Source of the DNA: Rhodobacteraceae bacterium UBA1957
Lineage (GTDB): Bacteria > Pseudomonadota > Alphaproteobacteria > Rhodobacterales > Rhodobacteraceae
NCBI GenBank assembly: GCA_002336405.1
Contig: DDEJ01000142.1
Span: 5,818-34,419 of the forward strand
Direction of reading: 5' to 3'
DNA length: 28,602 bases
Shown: positions 25,172 through 28,602 of the stretch, in pieces
Layout of the letters: the number at the start of each line of letters is the position of its first letter
Numbering within the stretch: position 1 is the stretch's first letter
Position numbers and translations under genes: made by a program
Notes under the pieces: model-generated
Told to the model about the DNA's origin: nothing
What the model saw: the letters and a program-made list of their open reading frames with translations, nothing else
The model's database searches: none

Positions 25172-25768
25172 ATGCTGATTAATGAGACACAAACAGCCAA
25201 TTTGGCTCTGCCGATTGAGGCTTTTAAGGCGCATTTGTGTTTGGGGCGCGGGTTTGATGAAGTTTCCCTACAGACCGAGATGCTGGTCCATTATGTTCGG
25301 GCTGCAATTGCCGCTGTCGAAGGGCGTTGTGCCAAAATTTTACTTGAGCGCCGGTTTACCTATCGAACTCAATTTTGGGCGCAGGATGCGTTCTATACTC
25401 TGCCTGTGGCGCCTGTGCGGTCACTGGAAAGTTTGCACCTCATTGACCGATCTGGGGTCCGGCAGTTGTTATCGGTGGATTTGTACCGAATAGAAGTAGG
25501 ATTGCATGGCACTAGATTGTATATGGGGCAGGGTGGCTTGCCGCCTATTTCAAAAGACGCTGTGGCTGAGGTTGCGTTCAAGGCAGGCTATGGCAGCGCT
25601 TGGTCTCAGGTTCCATCGGATCTGGCGCAGGCCACGTTATTGCTGGCTACACATTTTTATGAGTATCGGCACGAGGTCACTTTGACATTTGGTTGTATGC
25701 CATTTGGCGTGACCAGCCTGCTTGAGCGCTACAGGCCAATGCGTCTTGGCGCAGGAGCGCAGTCATGA
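25172..25768 (+). CDS. GTA head-tail adaptor g6
   Basis: Connector (gp6/gp15-like) that sits under the portal. The 198-residue product is mostly helical, as in this family: an N-terminal helical region (LPIEAFKAHLCL, MLVHYVRAAIAAVEGR), the central LERRFTYRTQFW and PVAPVRSLESL, then the late VPSDLAQATLLLATHFYEYR. The ATG has GGAG about ten bases upstream. The stop overlaps the g7 start (ATGA). Identity comes from position in the GTA order plus these family segments. Confidence 0.88.
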   Translation: MLINETQTANLALPIEAFKAHLCLGRGFDEVSLQTEMLVHYVRAAIAAVEGRCAKILLERRFTYRTQFWAQDAFYTLPVAPVRSLESLHLIDRSGVRQLLSVDLYRIEVGLHGTRLYMGQGGLPPISKDAVAEVAFKAGYGSAWSQVPSDLAQATLLLATHFYEYRHEVTLTFGCMPFGVTSLLERYRPMRLGAGAQS

Positions 25769-26112
25769 ATGGTCGCGAACAAGTTCGATTGACGCGGCGT
25801 TTCATTCTTGAGGCTGCGCACATTGCGGCGGATGACAGTGGCGGATTTGTGACGCGGTGGTGCGCTCTTGGCACGCTTTGGGCCGCCATGCGCGGCCAAT
25901 CAGGGCGAGAGGTAACAGGGCAAGCCGGCCCCCTGTCGCAGATGCGTGTACAAATAATCGTACGGGCTGCGCCCTATAATGCGTCCAATCGTCCAAAGCC
26001 TGGTCAGAGATTTCGGGATGCCAACCGCTGTTTTCATATTAATGCGGTGACCGAACACGACCCGGATGGCCGGTATTTAAGCTGTCTGGGGTCTGAGGAG
26101 GTGGTGGTATGA
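25765..26112 (+). CDS. GTA head closure (stopper) protein g7
   Basis: Small beta-barrel protein (SPP1 gp16-like) that seals the head-tail channel. The 115-residue product shows the family pattern: a hydrophilic N terminus, WCALGTLWAAMRG, the central RVQIIVRAAPYNASNRPKPGQRF, and a C-terminal strand region HINAVTEHDPDGRYLSCL. It overlaps g6 and g8 by four bases at each end, so all three are translated in tandem. Confidence 0.86.
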   Translation: MNGREQVRLTRRFILEAAHIAADDSGGFVTRWCALGTLWAAMRGQSGREVTGQAGPLSQMRVQIIVRAAPYNASNRPKPGQRFRDANRCFHINAVTEHDPDGRYLSCLGSEEVVV

Positions 26113-26543
26113 GCCTATTCTCCGCCAGTTTGCAACGGGCTGTTTTGACACGTCTTGAAGCAGACTCTGAAGTAGCTGCACTTACAGAAGGTCATGTGTA
26201 TGATGCTTTGCCACCGGGTGAATTGCCAATTTTATATGTTATTTTTGGCACAGAAACGGTGCGTGACCGGTCAGACATGACCAGTTTTGCGGCGGTCCAC
26301 GAATTTGACCTTTCTGTGATTACTTCGTTGTCGGGTTTTCAATCGGCTAAAACACTGGCGTCATACATGTGCACAGCCTTGCTAACAAAGCCGCTGTCCC
26401 TGGCCGATGGTCATTTGATAGCGCTGAATTTTCAGGGTGCGGTTTCAAAGCGTCAAAGCACTGGAGGAGGTCGGCGCATAGATCTTAAGTTTCGGGCTCT
26501 GATTGAACAGAAGCCTCCGCTTTTAAAGGAGAATACAATATGA
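26109..26543 (+). CDS. GTA tail terminator g8 (DUF3168)
   Basis: Caps the GTA tail tube at the neck. The 144-residue DUF3168-family product starts with a helix (LQRAVLTRLEADSEVAAL) and continues with VYDALPPGELPILYVIFGTETVRD, VHEFDLSVITSLSGFQSAKTLA and the C-terminal RRIDLKFRALIEQ. The start overlaps g7 and the stop overlaps g9, each by four bases. Confidence 0.88.
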   Translation: MSLFSASLQRAVLTRLEADSEVAALTEGHVYDALPPGELPILYVIFGTETVRDRSDMTSFAAVHEFDLSVITSLSGFQSAKTLASYMCTALLTKPLSLADGHLIALNFQGAVSKRQSTGGGRRIDLKFRALIEQKPPLLKENTI

Positions 26544-26953
26544 GTGCTCAAAATGGAAAAGACCTGCTGATCAAGGTGGACCTTAGCGGCGGGAATACGT
26601 TTCAAACCCTTGCTGGATTGCGCGCGACGCGGATTAGTTTCAATGCTGAGACTGTCGATATTACCAGCCTCGAGAGTGCGGGAGGATGGCGTGAGTTGCT
26701 GGCTGGATCCGGCGTTAAGAGTGCGGCTATATCGGGTTCTGGCGTATTTAAGGATGCAAATACTGACGAGCGTGCCCGACAGATATTTTTTGATGCGGCG
26801 ACACCTCAGTTTCAGGTCATCATTCCCGATTTTGGCACTGTGCAAGGTCCGTTTCAGGTGACAGCGATTGACTATGCCGGCAATCATAACAGTGAGGCAA
26901 CCTATGAAATATCCCTCGCCTCCGCAGGCGCCCTTATGTTTACGGCAGATTGA
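26540..26953 (+). CDS. GTA major tail protein g9
   Basis: Forms the stacked rings of the GTA tail tube. The 137-residue product is the expected size and has the tail-tube family features: N-terminal KDLLIKVDLSGG, the conserved ITSLESAGGWRELL, SGSGVFKDA and the late TYEISLASAGALMFTAD. The ATG has AAGGAG eight bases upstream, which fits high expression of a major structural protein. It overlaps g8 by four bases. Confidence 0.9.
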   Translation: MSAQNGKDLLIKVDLSGGNTFQTLAGLRATRISFNAETVDITSLESAGGWRELLAGSGVKSAAISGSGVFKDANTDERARQIFFDAATPQFQVIIPDFGTVQGPFQVTAIDYAGNHNSEATYEISLASAGALMFTAD

Positions 26954-26955
26954 GC

Positions 26956-27279
26956 ATGGTGAATCCTTGGCGCGGTGAAGTGAAGCTGGTGTTAGATGGT
27001 CGGCCGCAAATTATGAAGTTGACCTTGGGCGCATTGGCTGAACTGGAAACCACTTTACAAAGTGGCTCGCTGGTTGATTTGGTGAAACGTTTTGAGACGG
27101 GTGATTTCACTGGGCGCGATGTGTTGGCACTGACAGTGGCGGGCTTGCGCGGTGGTGGCTGGACGGGGCAGGGTGAAAATTTGTTGACGTCTGAGATTGA
27201 GGGAGGGCTTATTGCTGCCAGTCAAGCGGCGGCTCAGCTTTTGGTGGTGGCGTTTGCGCCGGCGGAACCAGCATCGTGA
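26956..27279 (+). CDS. GTA tail assembly chaperone-like protein g10
   Basis: GTA family protein at the position of the tail assembly chaperones that load the tape measure. The 107-residue product opens VNPWRGEVKLVLDGRPQ, followed by the conserved LTLGALAELETTL and a helical second half ending in a small-residue-rich tail. The ATG at 26956 lies two bases after the g9 stop; a TTG at 26950 is an alternative. The role is inferred from the gene order. Confidence 0.85.
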   Translation: MVNPWRGEVKLVLDGRPQIMKLTLGALAELETTLQSGSLVDLVKRFETGDFTGRDVLALTVAGLRGGGWTGQGENLLTSEIEGGLIAASQAAAQLLVVAFAPAEPAS

Positions 27280-27482
27280 CGCAGGTGTTTAACTGGCCTT
27301 CTTTATTAAGTGCGGGCTTAGGGGGCTTGCGTCTGAACCCGGATGAATTCTGGGCCATGACGCCGTATGAATTCCAGCTTTTGATTGGGAACACCAGAAC
27401 ATTTGCACCGCTGAATCGCAGGCGGTTGACCGAGTTGGTCGAAAAGTATCCTGACCAGACAGAGGAGGGTAAAAATGACTGA
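27276..27482 (+). CDS. GTA small protein g10.1 (rcc01693 family)
   Basis: Small protein between g10 and the tape measure gene, resembling the rcc01693 / tail-assembly chaperone family. The 68-residue product starts with the GTG at 27276, overlapping the g10 stop (GTGA). Visible family features are NWPSLLSAGLGGLRLNPDEFWAMTP and the basic helix LNRRRLTELVEKYP. It overlaps g11 by eight bases. It may form a two-part chaperone with g10. Confidence 0.82.
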   Translation: MTQVFNWPSLLSAGLGGLRLNPDEFWAMTPYEFQLLIGNTRTFAPLNRRRLTELVEKYPDQTEEGKND

Positions 27483-28134
27483 TTTTCAGGGTGTTGGTGA
27501 TCTTAACAGTGATCTTGAAACGCTGGATGGAGCCTTGACGACGGTCGCCAAAATGACGGCGGGCTTTGGAAGCGAGTTAAACCGTTTGACACAAGCTTTT
27601 GGAGCGACTGAGCGCAATGCCTCGGCGTTTGAAACATCACTGAGTTCCGGGGTTCGCAAGGCGATCAACGGGGTGGCATTTGACGGCTATAAATTGCGGG
27701 ACAGTTTGGATGTTGTTGGTCAAGCGCTGATCGATACTGCTTTTAACGCCGCGATAAAGCCGATTTCAAATCATCTTGGTGGATTGCTGGCTGGTGGCTT
27801 AGGCACGGCCTTTTCGTCGGTGTTGCCGTTTGCTGATGGAGCCGGATTTTCGCAAGGGCGGGTGATGCCATTTGCCTCTGGGGGTATCGTCTCTGGCCCG
27901 ACGCTGTTTCCCATGCGTGGGGGGCAAGGATTAATGGGCGAGGCGGGTCCCGAGGCGATTATGCCTTTGGCTCGTGGCGCAGACGGCAAATTAGGGGTGC
28001 GCAGTAACTCCATGTCACAAGTGAGTGTTGTGATGAATATTTCCACTCCGGATGTGGCGGGTTTCCAACGCTCGGAAAGTCAGATTGCCGCCCGGTTCAG
28101 TCGGGCGCTCAGTCAAGGTCAACGCAATCGATAG
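27475..28134 (+). CDS. GTA tape measure protein g11
   Basis: Sets tail length; at 219 residues it is short, matching the very short tails of GTA particles. It has an N-terminal helical region (about residues 1-100, ending in a helix around ALIDTAFNAAIKPISNHLGG) and a glycine-rich hydrophobic middle (LLAGGLGTAFSSVLPFADGAGF). The family segment GGIVSGPTLFPMRGGQGLMGEAGPEAIMPL follows, with a C-terminal strand and helix. The ATG has AGGAGG at good spacing inside the end of g10.1. Confidence 0.9.
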   Translation: MTDFQGVGDLNSDLETLDGALTTVAKMTAGFGSELNRLTQAFGATERNASAFETSLSSGVRKAINGVAFDGYKLRDSLDVVGQALIDTAFNAAIKPISNHLGGLLAGGLGTAFSSVLPFADGAGFSQGRVMPFASGGIVSGPTLFPMRGGQGLMGEAGPEAIMPLARGADGKLGVRSNSMSQVSVVMNISTPDVAGFQRSESQIAARFSRALSQGQRNR

Positions 28135-28148
28135 TATGAGGCAATAAG

Positions 28149-28602
28149 ATGGATTTTCATGACATTCAATTTCCTGCTGGACTGAGTTTTGGCTCGGTTG
28201 GTGGGCCAGGGCGGCACACTGATATCGTCACTTTGGCAAATGGCTATGAAGAACGTAACACCGCCTGGGCGCATTCCCGGCGACGCTATGATGCCGGCGT
28301 GGGAATGCGTTCTCTAGACGATATCGCTATTTTGCTGGCATTCTTTGAGGCACGCAGAGGCCAGCTTTATGCATTTCGTTGGAAAGATTGGGCTGATTTT
28401 AAATCCTCCAAACCCAGCAATGATACAGATGTGCGCGATCAGACTATAGGGCTTGGAGACGGGGTAACAAAAACTTGGCCTCTTTCCAAATCCTACCGCT
28501 CTGGACTGGCGCGGTATACCCGTCCCATTAAAAAACCAGTGTTGGGTTCGGTGCAGGTGGCCCTAGGGGGTGATCTGTTGCAGGAGGGCCTGCATTTTGA
28601 GG
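28149..28602 (+). CDS. GTA distal tail protein g12 (DUF2460), 3' partial
   Basis: Baseplate-hub-adjacent protein at the tail tip. The frame opens at an ATG at 28149 with GAGG seven bases upstream and stays open to the end of the window (151 codons). The translation begins MDFHDIQFPAGLSFGSVGGP, followed by the DUF2460 hallmarks NGYEERNTAWAHSRRRYDAG, FFEARRGQLYAFRWKDW and TKTWPLSKSY. The gene continues beyond the right edge, where g13 to g15 would be expected. Confidence 0.92.
   Translation, partial: MDFHDIQFPAGLSFGSVGGPGRHTDIVTLANGYEERNTAWAHSRRRYDAGVGMRSLDDIAILLAFFEARRGQLYAFRWKDWADFKSSKPSNDTDVRDQTIGLGDGVTKTWPLSKSYRSGLARYTRPIKKPVLGSVQVALGGDLLQEGLHFE

Noticed and set aside
20039..28602. Ordinary prophage
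   Set aside because: The gene content and order match the gene transfer agent cluster, including g3.5 and g10.1, and there is no integrase, repressor, att site or lysis-replication module in view.

Overview
The window looks like a chromosomal segment of a marine Rhodobacterales (Roseobacter-group) alphaproteobacterium. The evidence is the Rhodobacter-capsulatus-type gene transfer agent (GTA) cluster, a fab cluster in the order fabD-fabG-acpP-fabF-mltG, a tupBCA tungstate transporter and a xylose locus built around a ROK-family regulator. Base composition is moderate (about half GC). The genus cannot be fixed from the sequence alone.

Layout: (1) 1-2110, tungstate ABC transporter tupB (5' truncated by the window), tupC and tupA, joined by 4-nt overlaps. 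(2) 2169-13624, a xylose regulon in two arms. The plus arm is xylF-xylH-xylG, divergent from the ROK repressor gene xylR, with a strong hairpin terminator or attenuator after xylF. It is followed by a secreted FG-GAP/UnbV-repeat protein gene. The minus arm is xylB-xylA-galM and a di-haem cytochrome c peroxidase (MauG/CcpA-like) gene, with 4-nt overlaps or a 5-nt gap, so the peroxidase appears to be the last gene of a xylose operon. The two arms meet tail to tail with a 7-nt overlap between the UnbV-repeat and peroxidase genes. (3) 13625-14898, an AT-rich interval with a candidate 32-codon small ORF and a gene for an unrecognised exported protein. (4) 14899-19773, fatty-acid synthesis genes fabD, fabG, acpP and fabF, followed by the lytic transglycosylase gene mltG. 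A strong terminator follows acpP. (5) 20039-28602, the GTA structural operon g1 to g12 in canonical order (terminases, portal, g3.5, protease, capsid, connector genes, tail genes), running off the right edge inside g12. All GTA genes are intact.

How the genes work together: XylF/H/G import D-xylose, XylA and XylB convert it to xylulose-5-phosphate, and GalM equilibrates the anomers. XylR probably represses both arms: a related inverted repeat (core TTnGA-nnn-TCnAA) lies upstream of both xylF and xylB. Two periplasmic proteins of unknown role (UnbV-repeat protein and di-haem peroxidase) are built into this regulon, and this is the least explained biology in the window. The GTA operon is preceded by a full CtrA consensus (TTAA-N7-TTAA) and a sigma70-like promoter whose 17-nt spacer contains a perfect 12-bp palindrome. 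Both are good candidates for the switch controlling GTA production.

No tRNA, rRNA, CRISPR array, insertion sequence or integrase was seen.
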